Below, piece by piece: positions 1 through 7,336 of a stretch of DNA of 12,691 nucleotides. The number at the start of each line of letters is the position of its first letter. Positions within the stretch are counted from its first letter, which is position 1. Both the position numbers and the translations under genes were made by a program. Location: positions 1 to 12,691 of the forward strand of contig NZ_JAGYZD010000027.1 in assembly GCF_018371055.1 (NCBI RefSeq). The letters run 5' to 3'. Under the pieces are notes generated by a model. That model was not told the origin of the DNA, did not search any database, and saw nothing but the letters and a program-made list of their open reading frames with translations. Source of the stretch: Finegoldia magna (GTDB lineage: Bacteria; Bacillota; Clostridia; Tissierellales; Peptoniphilaceae).

Positions 1-1520
1 TTACTAAAAGCATTTTGTTGCAAAAATCCTAGCTTCATTACATTTGAAATGTCCAAAATCAATCTTTGATCGTCTGGAAGAACATCTTCACCAACAAGCA
101 TTACTATTTCTTTTAATTTGTCTTCTTCGTATAACAATTTAAGCATTTGATTTCTCAAATCTACAACATCTTCGCCAAGTTTAGATTCGTAATAATCTCT
201 TAATTTTTCAACATAAGAAGAATAGCTACTCATCCAGTTAATAGCAGGATAGTGTCTTGAATATGCCAAGTCCTTGTCCAATCCCAAGAACACATTAACA
301 AATCTCTTAGTATTTTCAGTAACTGGTTCACTAAAATCTCCACCAGCCGGAGAAACTGCTCCGATGATTGTAACTGAACCTTCATTGTCATTCAAAGTTT
401 TGACAATTCCCGCTCTTTCATAAAATTGTGCAATTCTCGATGGAAGATATGCAGGGTATCCTTCTTCTGCAGGCATTTCTTCTAGTCTTCCTGAAATTTC
501 ACGAAGAGCTTCTGCCCAACGAGAAGTAGAGTCAGCCATTATTGCGACATCATATCCCATATCTCTGAAGTATTCCGCCATTGTAATTCCAGTGTAGATA
601 CTTGCTTCTCTGGCTGCTACCGGCATGTTGGAAGTATTAGCAATCAAAACCGTTCTTTCCATAAGTGGTTTCCCGTTATTTGGATCGATAAGTTTTGGAA
701 AATCTTCCAATACTTCTGTCATTTCATTACCACGTTCACCACAACCAATGTAAATTATGATATCTGCATCAGCGTATTTTGCCAATTGGTGTTGTGTCAT
801 TGTCTTTCCTGTACCAAATCCACCTGGAATAGCCACAGTACCACCTTTTGCAAGTGGGAAGAACACATCCAAAATTCTTTGTCCAGTTTCCAATAGACGA
901 TCCACATCTAATCTTTCTTTGGAAGGTCTAGGAATTCTAATTGGCCAGTCTTGATACAATTTGATATCTGTCAAATTACCAAAATCATCTTCCACTTGCA
1001 TAATAGTCGTTTCAATATTGTACTTGCCATCTTCAAGTACATTTTTTACAGTACCATTAACTCCAACTGGAATCATAATTTTGTGAACAATAGCTTCTGT
1101 TTCTGGAACTTCTGCTATGATTTGTCCTTGAGTAACTTTATCTCCGTCTTTAACTTTAATAGTGACATCCCATAATTTTTCTTCATCAATAGAAATAAGT
1201 CCTATACCTTCTGGGATAAAAGTTGAAAATTTATCTCTAATATCTTGTAGTGGCCTTTCAATACCATCAAACATATTCTTCAGCAAACCAGGTCCCAACT
1301 TAAGTGAAAGTGGCTTGTTAGTGTGATAAATTTCGTCGTCCTTTTTCAATCCTTCAGTTTCTTCATAAACTTGGATAACTGCGATATCATCCTCAAGACT
1401 GATAACTTCTCCAATTAATTTTTTTTCACCGATTAACACCATTTCCTTGGCAGTAAAATCAGTCATGTTTCTTCCTTTAATTACAGGACCGTTTATAGAA
1501 AAAATCTTACCATTATTCAT
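1..1520 (-). CDS. ntpA: V-type ATP synthase/ATPase catalytic subunit A (3' end cut by window edge)
   Basis: This is the catalytic nucleotide-binding subunit of the V1 head. It hydrolyses or makes ATP at the A/B interface and drives ion movement through the K ring. The frame is open from ATG at 1518-1520 to the left edge, giving about 506 codons. The family is usually near 590 residues, so roughly 80 are missing. The start reads MNNGKIFSINGPVIKG, the usual beta-barrel opening. The P-loop GGFGTGKT lies at residues 233-240 (Lys239), and the conserved MADSTSRWAEALRE block starts at residue 329 (Asp330), followed by the EEMPAEEGYPAYL stretch. The long non-homologous insertion typical of A subunits, absent from B, lies around residues 110-195. 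Its start overlaps the end of subunit E by 8 bp, with only a weak GGTG ribosome site, suggesting translational coupling. Subunits B and D presumably follow to the left. An alternative ATG at 1464-1466 would remove the conserved N terminus and is unlikely. Confidence 0.97.
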   Translation of the reverse strand, partial: MNNGKIFSINGPVIKGRNMTDFTAKEMVLIGEKKLIGEVISLEDDIAVIQVYEETEGLKKDDEIYHTNKPLSLKLGPGLLKNMFDGIERPLQDIRDKFSTFIPEGIGLISIDEEKLWDVTIKVKDGDKVTQGQIIAEVPETEAIVHKIMIPVGVNGTVKNVLEDGKYNIETTIMQVEDDFGNLTDIKLYQDWPIRIPRPSKERLDVDRLLETGQRILDVFFPLAKGGTVAIPGGFGTGKTMTQHQLAKYADADIIIYIGCGERGNEMTEVLEDFPKLIDPNNGKPLMERTVLIANTSNMPVAAREASIYTGITMAEYFRDMGYDVAIMADSTSRWAEALREISGRLEEMPAEEGYPAYLPSRIAQFYERAGIVKTLNDNEGSVTIIGAVSPAGGDFSEPVTENTKRFVNVFLGLDKDLAYSRHYPAINWMSSYSSYVEKLRDYYESKLGEDVVDLRNQMLKLLYEEDKLKEIVMLVGEDVLPDDQRLILDISNVMKLGFLQQNAFS

Positions 1521-2121
1521 TGATATCACCGCCAGTCATTAGATTATGAATATCTTCTCCCATTTGATGTTTACAATCTTTCATTTTTGACAAGTAAGTG
1601 TAATCAAAATTCACTGTTTTTTCAACGTCTTGAATCATAAATCCTCCCAAATAATTGTTAGGAATGGATTTGATTTCTTCGACTTTTTCACAACTTAAAT
1701 TCTTAGTTACATAATCGTAATCATTTTGTAAAACCAATAACACTACCTTGTAGTCCAACTCAGATAAGTTTTCTTTAATATTTTTGATTAGTTTTTCCTT
1801 GTAAGTATCAGTCTTTACAAAATCCAATATTTTTTTAGTAACATTATCAAATAATTTTTGCAATACATTTTCTTTCAAAACCAAAAGCTCTCTTCTGCTT
1901 TCTTGTTCAGCAGTTCTCAATTTTTCTATAGATTTTTGTTCGGCTTTTCTGGTTCTTTTCTTCAAATTAATATTGTATTCATCAATTAACTTTTGTTCGT
2001 AATTTTTTAGCTCATTTTGATTAGAGTTTTTTACATCGAGAAGTCTCTTTTCATAATCTTGTTTCTTATTCGTATAGATTATCTTGTTAAAAATATCTAA
2101 TTTCTTTTCTAATAAAATCAT
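1513..2121 (-). CDS. ntpE: V-type ATPase peripheral stalk subunit E
   Basis: This is the stator stalk subunit, which pairs with the G/H coiled coil to hold the A3B3 head against subunit I. It has 202 residues, normal for the family. Residues about 1-100 are a highly charged helix rich in Lys, Glu and Arg, expected to form the coiled coil with G/H. The C-terminal globular part carries the family signature around LGGFMIQD (about residues 158-165), followed by a short beta hairpin and a helical end. The ATG has a good AGAGGTAG ribosome site 8 bp after the end of the F gene. Its last codons overlap the start of subunit A by 8 bp. Identification rests on the C-terminal signature, the size and the position within the operon. 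Confidence 0.93.
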   Translation of the reverse strand: MILLEKKLDIFNKIIYTNKKQDYEKRLLDVKNSNQNELKNYEQKLIDEYNINLKKRTRKAEQKSIEKLRTAEQESRRELLVLKENVLQKLFDNVTKKILDFVKTDTYKEKLIKNIKENLSELDYKVVLLVLQNDYDYVTKNLSCEKVEEIKSIPNNYLGGFMIQDVEKTVNFDYTYLSKMKDCKHQMGEDIHNLMTGGDINE

Positions 2122-2129
2122 TTCTACCT

Positions 2130-2438
2130 CTAATCTACCTTAATTCCTATAGATCCCTTGATGTATTTCATCAAGAAATCTTTGTCTTCAAGTCCATTTC
2201 TTCCGGGTATTGTTACAACCAATGGTTTCTTACCCTTGTCTTTGTGTTTTGTCACCTCATCTGTGATTGTATTGAACACCTCTTCAGTAATAATGACAAC
2301 ACCCAAAGTATCATCCATAGTTGCAGCCTTGAAAGCTCTCTTCATCTCTGCTTCTGTTTTGGCTACTAAACCAGTGATTCCAGCAAGGCGCATACCAAGA
2401 TTTGTAACATTATCCGCACTTATAATTACGGATTTCAT
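2130..2438 (-). CDS. ntpF: V-type ATPase central stalk subunit F
   Basis: This small Rossmann-like subunit binds the central rotor shaft subunit D and helps couple and regulate rotation. It has 102 residues, typical length. The opening MKSVIISADNVTNLGMRLAGI fits the family, with the turn that follows strand 1. The segment GVVIITEEVF is the second strand, and VVTIPGRNG carries the conserved IPG loop. The gene begins only 2 bp after the stop of subunit K. The bases before the ATG (AACAATTATAATT) contain no purine-rich ribosome site, so translation is probably by re-initiation from K. Naming of this subunit differs between systems: it is F in Thermus-style naming and NtpG in Enterococcus. Confidence 0.93.
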   Translation of the reverse strand: MKSVIISADNVTNLGMRLAGITGLVAKTEAEMKRAFKAATMDDTLGVVIITEEVFNTITDEVTKHKDKGKKPLVVTIPGRNGLEDKDFLMKYIKGSIGIKVD

Positions 2439-2440
2439 AA

Positions 2441-2860
2441 TTATAATTGTTGCAAAATAAGAATTGAAATAACCAATCCGTAAATTGCAATACCTTCTGC
2501 TAATCCTACATAAATTAATGATTTACCTAATAATGATGGATCTTCACTAACAGCTCCCAATGCTGATGAACCTACAACACCTACTGCATAACCAGTACCA
2601 ATTGTTGCAAGACCTGTTGACAAAGCAGCTGCCAAAAGTCCAAGACCATTAGTTGCACCAGCAGCAGATTCTGCAAATGCAGAGTTTGGCATTAAAAATA
2701 CAAATGCCATTACAAGACATGGAATTATAGCAAAAAGATTAGTTCTTAAAGCTTTTTTCAATTTTGTTTTTGATGAATCAGTGTTGTTGTATAACAAATA
2801 AACACCTGAACCTATAGTCAATAAAACTATTATTGCTGTTGAAATTAAAATAAAATACAT
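2441..2860 (-). CDS. ntpK: V-type ATPase membrane rotor subunit K (c-ring proteolipid) with extra N-terminal hydrophobic region
   Basis: This subunit forms the rotor ring that carries ions across the membrane. The 139 residues contain four hydrophobic stretches at about 2-24, 42-62, 72-98 and 111-137. Only the last two form the classic c-type hairpin. The ion-binding carboxylate is Glu122 in LAEGIAIYG, and the polar loop SEDP is at residues 105-108. The first half is not a duplicated hairpin: it lacks a carboxylate. Its end, PNSAFAES (residues 58-65), looks like a signal peptidase cleavage site, so the mature subunit may be the C-terminal 76 residues, as in the short Thermus-type ring subunit. 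The side chains that bind sodium in the Enterococcus ring appear replaced (see findings). A strong AAAGGAGAT ribosome site overlaps the stop of subunit I. Confidence 0.95.
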   Translation of the reverse strand: MYFILISTAIIVLLTIGSGVYLLYNNTDSSKTKLKKALRTNLFAIIPCLVMAFVFLMPNSAFAESAAGATNGLGLLAAALSTGLATIGTGYAVGVVGSSALGAVSEDPSLLGKSLIYVGLAEGIAIYGLVISILILQQL

Positions 2861-2873
2861 AAATTTATCTCCT

Positions 2874-4805
2874 TTAAATTCTCTTTATAGTTGGTTGGAA
2901 CAAAATTCCATCACCCTTAAAATATTTACTAAACAATTCATAATATTCAAGTCTCAATGATTGAATGAACACAATCAAACCTTCAAGACCCAAAATCACG
3001 ATATTTCCTACGATTATCATCGCTACATTTCCTGCGTTAGTTCCTATCATCTTACCGATAGATGTGAATGCCAAGAACAAACCAACGTGGTTAATAGCAA
3101 AAGCACCCACTCTTATGAATGATACAGTTGAAGAAAACATTGAAATCAAAGTTTCAATAATTGAAAATGAACTTTCAACATAATAACCTGTAACATCCAA
3201 ACCGTTGTGAAGAGGTCTTCTTTTGTACAAAAGTTGTGTCAATGGAACTTTGAAAATCATAACAAAAATCACAATCAACATACATGCTGCAATTACTCCA
3301 ACAGGTACAACATGCAATTCCAATGCAACTGTTGCAGCTAATAATAAGAACAACAAGAATAGCATAAATCCTGCCAAGCCTTCTTGTCCGAAAAGTCCTT
3401 CTTGCACATCTTTGAAAATGTAATTGTTACATAATCCCAAAATGTAAGCTATCAGTAAAAGTACAATACCAAGTCCAATAGCTATGATCAAAACCTTGTT
3501 GATATTTTCAAAAGGTTTCAAAAATAATGCTGGAATAATTCCTTCTAATCCGAAGAAAGACCCGTAAAGAATTCCAAATATCATGGAACTTGCGCCGATT
3601 CTTTCAAGAAGTCCGCCCATCATCTTATCTTTGAATTTGGCTAACAAAACACCTGCGACAAACATCACAGCTCCTTGTCCCAAATCCCCAAACATAGCAC
3701 CAAACAACAACATATAAGTCAATCCGAAAAATACTGTTGGATCAATTTCCTTGTAGTTTGGAGTGCCATACATATTAACTAAAAGCTCAAACGGCTTAAA
3801 AAATTTGTTGTTTTTGAGTTTGGTGGGAGGAGTCAATCCACTATCATCTGCATCCAAGAAATTAATGAACATATCATCGTATGCAGATAATTTTTCTTGA
3901 ACAACACTCTTGGCTGATTCAGGAACCCATCCTGCCAAGTAAAAGTAGTTTTCACTTCTTCCTAGTAAACTCTTCACATCTTCCAATTGAATCAACAAAT
4001 TAGCCGAAATCACCATATCAATGATTTTACTCTTGTTATCCCTGTAAATTTCATTCAAACTTTGATTTAATTCTGAGATTTGTGCTCCCAAGTTTTCATT
4101 TTCCAATTCAATTTTGGAAATTATTTCTTTTGGAACTTCTTTTCTGTTTTTATTAATATTGATATCAGTCCAGTTCAACGATCTCAAAATTCTATCTGTT
4201 TCAATGGACACATCTTTTGGATAAATCGCTACATAAACTTCCTTTTTGTTCTTACTTGCCAAATGAAGTACACTTGCCATGATATTATCGTAGTTTTTCT
4301 TCAACTTTAATCTATTTTCCTTAGACAAATAGCCAAAGCGATAATCGAAATACTTCATATCACACAAGCTTTCAATAGAAACATCCAAATCTTCTATCAA
4401 ATACAAATCTTCCAATTCTTTTTTATTTTCATCAATTTGGTTTTCACAATCGTAGATCTTGTCCACCTTAGATTTAATAGAACCGTAGAAGTCTTTGATT
4501 TCATCTTCTGTGTACTCTCTTTTTAATCTCTCATCTTTCAAATCAATTTTGAAAATATCCTTCAAATTGTTAGCAATAGAGTTCAAATCCTTAACATCCC
4601 TGTTTTCAAAACCAGTAACATTATTAAACTCCATAGTTTTTTCGATATTTTCACTATTGATATTAACGATAAAAGTATTGTTTTCGATTTGGCTCAAACT
4701 ATCAGTAAGTTCGACACTTCCAATATCCAACAAATCTTTTATAGTGGATTCAAGATACTTCAGATTTCCAACTACATTCATCATGTACATTTTTTCTGCT
4801 CTCAA
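2874..4805 (-). CDS. ntpI: V-type ATPase membrane stator subunit I (a subunit)
   Basis: This is the membrane stator that provides the ion half-channels beside the K ring and anchors the peripheral stalks. It has 643 residues, normal length. Residues 1 to about 340 are the soluble domain with long charged helices, including the usual stretch ending LAGWVPES (290-297). From about 355 on there are seven or eight membrane segments, starting PTVFFGLTYMLLFGAMFGDLGQG. The essential channel arginine is Arg565 in SFIRVGAFAINHVG. The C-terminal EGLIVFIQSLRLEYYELFSKYF (608-629) is a strong family signature. The start is a TTG chosen because AAGGAAGTG lies 5 bases upstream. The ATG at codon 6 is a possible alternative but is less well placed. 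The gene starts 12 bp after the stop of subunit C. Confidence 0.97.
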   Translation of the reverse strand: MRAEKMYMMNVVGNLKYLESTIKDLLDIGSVELTDSLSQIENNTFIVNINSENIEKTMEFNNVTGFENRDVKDLNSIANNLKDIFKIDLKDERLKREYTEDEIKDFYGSIKSKVDKIYDCENQIDENKKELEDLYLIEDLDVSIESLCDMKYFDYRFGYLSKENRLKLKKNYDNIMASVLHLASKNKKEVYVAIYPKDVSIETDRILRSLNWTDININKNRKEVPKEIISKIELENENLGAQISELNQSLNEIYRDNKSKIIDMVISANLLIQLEDVKSLLGRSENYFYLAGWVPESAKSVVQEKLSAYDDMFINFLDADDSGLTPPTKLKNNKFFKPFELLVNMYGTPNYKEIDPTVFFGLTYMLLFGAMFGDLGQGAVMFVAGVLLAKFKDKMMGGLLERIGASSMIFGILYGSFFGLEGIIPALFLKPFENINKVLIIAIGLGIVLLLIAYILGLCNNYIFKDVQEGLFGQEGLAGFMLFLLFLLLAATVALELHVVPVGVIAACMLIVIFVMIFKVPLTQLLYKRRPLHNGLDVTGYYVESSFSIIETLISMFSSTVSFIRVGAFAINHVGLFLAFTSIGKMIGTNAGNVAMIIVGNIVILGLEGLIVFIQSLRLEYYELFSKYFKGDGILFQPTIKRI

Positions 4806-4810
4806 TTTAC

Positions 4811-4819
4811 CACTTCCTT
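4811..4819 (-). promoter_or_regulatory. Ribosome binding site deciding the TTG start of subunit I
   Basis: On the minus strand AAGGAAGTG is followed by GTAAA and then TTG at 4805-4803. The five-base spacing is ideal for the TTG and too long for the in-frame ATG five codons downstream. The site overlaps the TAA of subunit C, so the two genes are likely coupled. Confidence 0.7.
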
Positions 4820-5834
4820 AAACTCTTCTAATCAGATAAGACTTGGACTTTTCAAAATCCAAATTAAATCTCTTAGATTCCACACTTTTTTCAATATCAA
4901 ATTTTTCAAACTCAAGTAATTCGCCAATCGCAATAAGTTTCGAAATATTGTACTTATTAGTATGTAGCAAATCCATAGCCTTGAAATAAAGATATCTGTA
5001 AACTCTCCTATCCATATACAAATCAATATCATTGTCGGTATTAACCAAGAAAGAATACTTACTTTCGGAAATAAACTTCATCAACTCATCAAAATCCATA
5101 TACGAAATCTTCTTCAAATCGTCCAATTGGAACAATTTACCGCCCAAAATCGTAAAGTTGAAAATAATCTCGCTATTGATTTCATAATATTTGTTAGCTC
5201 TATAAATCCATTCCAAATTCAATAAGTCGATTTTTTCACCATAATAATCTTGGACAATCTTAGAATCTTGTTTCGATAAACCTTGACTCATCTTGATAAT
5301 GTTTGAATAATAATTTCTATCCAAGTTCATCTCAATAAAAAACAAAATTCTGTGACGATTTTCTTCCTTGTACCTATCGACAATAGATTTGTATGGCTCA
5401 TCTAACATATCCACAAAATCTTGAATCGTAGTCGACGAAGAAATTCGAGAAAATTTTGTATCCTTGAGAACTATAAGATTATCATTCAACCTATCGGTGT
5501 ATTCCCTTCTAACGATAACACGCGCCAAAGTTTTAATATCTTCAACGACATAATACTCCAACAAAGAATTATAAAAATCCTTGTATCTGCCGTTCATATA
5601 ATACTTCAACTTTTCTTCAGTTCTAATCATCTTATCATTAAGACTATTTTCAAACTGACTCACGCCCTCGTTTGCGTATTCACCCTCAATCTTTCCCAAT
5701 TTCAAAAGATAATCATATTGATCCTTATTAGTATCAGCTTCTAATAATTTCTTAAAATCTTCATCAGACAAAAGCTCTGAGCTAATCTTAGAAATCTTAG
5801 TATTAAGCGCACTATATAATCTTGCAGATCCCAT
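4818..5834 (-). CDS. ntpC: V-type ATPase subunit C (d/AC39 type, rotor-ring cap)
   Basis: This subunit sits on the cytoplasmic face of the K ring and links it to the central D/F shaft. It has 338 residues, typical of the bacterial C (AC39-like) family. The opening MGSARLYSALNTKISK resembles the family start, in which an early helix is followed by repeated acidic-basic helices. Recognisable blocks include YYVVEDIKTLARVI (about residues 94-107) and a repeat-like later block, LLNLEWIYRANKYY (about 204-217). It is mostly alpha-helical, with no membrane segment. The ribosome site CGGAG lies inside the last codon and stop of the upstream G/H gene, which ends 2 bp before this ATG, so the genes are tightly coupled. 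Its place before subunit I differs from the order I know for Enterococcus and Thermus. Confidence 0.9.
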   Translation of the reverse strand: MGSARLYSALNTKISKISSELLSDEDFKKLLEADTNKDQYDYLLKLGKIEGEYANEGVSQFENSLNDKMIRTEEKLKYYMNGRYKDFYNSLLEYYVVEDIKTLARVIVRREYTDRLNDNLIVLKDTKFSRISSSTTIQDFVDMLDEPYKSIVDRYKEENRHRILFFIEMNLDRNYYSNIIKMSQGLSKQDSKIVQDYYGEKIDLLNLEWIYRANKYYEINSEIIFNFTILGGKLFQLDDLKKISYMDFDELMKFISESKYSFLVNTDNDIDLYMDRRVYRYLYFKAMDLLHTNKYNISKLIAIGELLEFEKFDIEKSVESKRFNLDFEKSKSYLIRRV

Positions 5835-5836
5835 AA

Positions 5837-6145
5837 TTACTCCGTAATAATATTGAAGAATTTGTCCACCAATCTATCCTCGTTTTTATCGAAGATTTCC
5901 TTCAAGTGATTTTTCTTTTCTTCAATACTTTTCTTTTGATTTTCGATATTATTGTTTTGGCTATTAATAATATCGTCATGGACAGAATTAAGTTTAGTTA
6001 CAGATTCTGATTGATATTTGTCTTCAAGCTGTCTTATAGCTTCTTTTTGTTTTTTTTGTTCAGTCACAAGATCATTTTGAAAAGATTCATCCAAATCCTG
6101 TGCTTTTTTATCAATCTCAATTATTTTATTGATTACATCTTTCAT
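5837..6145 (-). CDS. V-type ATPase peripheral stalk subunit G/H (coiled coil)
   Basis: This 102-residue protein is almost entirely charged and helical: Lys, Glu, Asp, Gln and Asn rich with heptad-like hydrophobics. It has no Pro or Gly and no membrane segment. That composition, its size and its place as first gene of the operon fit the peripheral stalk partner of subunit E, called G in Thermus and H (AhaH-like) in archaea. It begins MKDVINKIIEIDKKAQDL, typical of the family, and ends in a short amphipathic helix, DKFFNIITE. The ribosome site is GAGGAAGTG with a short spacer. Low-complexity coiled coils are hard to assign by eye alone, so operon position carries much of the weight. Confidence 0.85.
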   Translation of the reverse strand: MKDVINKIIEIDKKAQDLDESFQNDLVTEQKKQKEAIRQLEDKYQSESVTKLNSVHDDIINSQNNNIENQKKSIEEKKNHLKEIFDKNEDRLVDKFFNIITE

Positions 6146-6149
6146 AAAC

Positions 6150-6200
6150 TCACTTCCTCACATCTACCTATTATAACCCATATAATTTTTTAAATCTAAA
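6150..6200 (-). promoter_or_regulatory. Probable promoter of the V-type ATPase operon
   Basis: On the minus strand a perfect TATAAT (6170-6175) lies about 25 bases before the G/H start codon, leaving a short leader of about 18 bases that contains the GAGGAAGTG ribosome site. The -35 region is weak: TTAGAT at 18-base spacing (6194-6199) is the best I see. A 7-bp inverted repeat lies over this -35 region. Confidence 0.6.
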
Positions 6201-6212
6201 TTGATTTTAGAT
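6194..6212. repeat. Inverted repeat over the -35 region of the ATPase promoter
   Basis: ATCTAAA (6194-6200) and its exact complement TTTAGAT (6206-6212) are separated by five bases (TTGAT). The position over the presumed -35 box is where a repressor or activator could sit, but the sequence is AT-rich and a chance match is possible. Confidence 0.35.
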
Positions 6213-6390
6213 ATATTGTTGAATTTTTTATAAAAATTGCTATATGTATAAATGAAAACATTTTTATTATATTTTTTTGATTGCTGTAACTTTGATATTT
6301 TTAATTTACATTTTTTTAAATTAAAAATAAATTTTTAAAAATTTAGACAAAGTTTTGCTTTTTGTGATTAAAATTTTAAAATTTTTTCAA
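6213..6390. other. Very AT-rich spacer without a gene
   Basis: By my count the stretch 6181-6400 has about 12% G+C, with many runs of four or more T or A. I see no reading frame with a ribosome site, no RNA gene and no repeat array in it. It separates the terminator of the next gene from the ATPase promoter and could act as an UP-element-like or bent region. Confidence 0.5.
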
Positions 6391-6424
6391 TAAAAAATAC
6401 TGCACAATTTTCCATTGTGCAGTA
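6391..6424 (-). terminator. Rho-independent terminator of the membrane-anchored protein gene
   Basis: A perfect 11-bp stem (6398-6408 with 6414-6424, TACTGCACAAT and its complement) encloses a five-base loop. On the minus strand it is followed at once by TTTTTT. It lies about 10 bases past the stop codon at 6435, so the upstream gene is not co-transcribed with the ATPase operon. Confidence 0.92.
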
Positions 6425-6434
6425 CCTAAATATT

Positions 6435-7142
6435 TTATTTCATTGAATTTACTATTTGTTTCATATTTTCAACAGTTGTTCTACCTGTCAATGTATATCT
6501 AATTCCATCCGCTACAAAAACAGCTATCTTTTTAGATACGAAATTTTGTGGTTGATTACCATCATTCTCTTCTTCGATTAAATTAACTTTATATCCTTGT
6601 TCCGAAACAAATTGCTCTACGAAACCATACATTCCCAAATAATCAGTAGTCCATACATTGTTAAGCTGAGTTTCACTTAAAATTATATCCGCTTGTATTG
6701 ATATTGGAGATTTGTACAAGTTTCCTTCATCAAAACTATAAAATCCTTCATCATTATATGAATAGTTTGATGTGTCTCCAATAATATAATTATCACACTT
6801 GATTATCGCATAATCTTTATTGTCAGTTTCAACATCTGTAATCATATATCTATCGTCTTTTGAAAGTTCACTATTTAAAAGGGAAACTCCCAATTGTTCT
6901 TGAATTTGTTTGTAATTCACTCTAGAAATAGATTGTTGTTTAATAATTTTTCCTCTATTTTTAATTTGTTTTGTTATTTTCATAGAATCTAATTCAGGCA
7001 ATTCTAATTCATTAACTTTGGATTGTTCATTAACTAATTTAACCGCATAAACTGTTGAACTAAAGACAATTGCAAAAATAACCATACATAAAGCTATAGT
7101 TGATTTTTTTGTTGATTTTTTTCTACCATTATTGTTTTTCAT
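6435..7142 (-). CDS. Membrane-anchored extracytoplasmic protein of unknown function (possible DUF4367-like C terminus)
   Basis: I do not recognise this 235-residue protein with certainty. A basic N terminus (residues 1-14, seven Lys/Arg) precedes one hydrophobic helix at about 15-34 ending VYA. The rest would therefore be outside the membrane, either anchored or cleaved. The outer part has a segment LGVSLLNSEL (84-93), then alternating strands, an acidic Tyr-rich stretch (about 123-143), and a C-terminal IAVFVADGIRYTLTG (206-220) followed by a short helix. This last pattern resembles DUF4367-type domains found in exported Firmicute proteins, which is inference from memory. There is a single Cys in the exported part and no lipobox. 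The ATG has an AAAGGAAAT ribosome site. It has its own promoter candidate and terminator, so it is monocistronic. Confidence 0.85.
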   Translation of the reverse strand: MKNNNGRKKSTKKSTIALCMVIFAIVFSSTVYAVKLVNEQSKVNELELPELDSMKITKQIKNRGKIIKQQSISRVNYKQIQEQLGVSLLNSELSKDDRYMITDVETDNKDYAIIKCDNYIIGDTSNYSYNDEGFYSFDEGNLYKSPISIQADIILSETQLNNVWTTDYLGMYGFVEQFVSEQGYKVNLIEEENDGNQPQNFVSKKIAVFVADGIRYTLTGRTTVENMKQIVNSMK

Positions 7143-7168
7143 TTTAATTTCCTTTCATTTTCTCATTT

Positions 7169-7201
7169 ACATTGTTAATTAATATAACAATGTTGAACAT
7201 T
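7169..7201. repeat. Cluster of inverted repeats in the leader of the 6435-7142 gene
   Basis: A 9-bp inverted repeat, ACATTGTTA (7169-7177) and TAACAATGT (7185-7193), has a seven-base spacer. The right arm runs into a second palindrome, AATGTT-G-AACATT (7189-7201). The block lies 27 to 59 bases before the start codon and shares the half-site AACATT/AATGTT. It could be a tandem operator or an RNA hairpin; no T-run follows it, so it is not a typical terminator. Confidence 0.45.
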
Positions 7202-7255
7202 TTGTTTTTTCTTAAACTTCATTGTAGATTATATTATTTATGTTGTATTTACTTT

Positions 7256-7284
7256 AATCTATACCATTTCTCGTAATGTGTCAA
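7256..7284 (-). promoter_or_regulatory. Probable sigma-A-type promoter of the 6435-7142 gene
   Basis: On the minus strand a perfect TTGACA (7279-7284) is followed after 17 bases by TAGATT (7256-7261). An alternative reading is TATAGA at 15 bases with a TG just before it. Either gives a leader of about 105-110 bases that contains the inverted repeat cluster. Confidence 0.6.
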
Positions 7285-7303
7285 GATTTTTTCTAATTTT
7301 TCC

Positions 7304-7329
7304 AAAAAAACTGGGAGATAATCTCCCAG
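7304..7329 (-). terminator. Rho-independent terminator of the J-domain gene
   Basis: CTGGGAGAT (7311-7319) pairs with ATCTCCCAG (7321-7329), in practice an 8-bp GC-rich stem with a three-base loop. On the minus strand it is followed by seven T. It begins 7 bases past the TAG stop of the J-domain gene. Confidence 0.92.
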
Positions 7330-7336
7330 CGATAAA

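Noticed and set aside
2158..2460. 100-codon plus-strand open frame opposite subunit F
   Set aside because: It is the mirror of the F gene with no ribosome site; the F protein on the other strand matches its family throughout.
6050..6057. Run of eight T (eight A in the coding strand) in the G/H subunit gene as a phase-variation tract
   Set aside because: It encodes part of the expected Lys-rich coiled coil, and runs of this length are ordinary in such AT-rich DNA. The gene is a core housekeeping subunit.
7169..7193. Inverted repeat as a terminator
   Set aside because: No run of T follows the stem on either strand, and it lies upstream of, not after, a gene.
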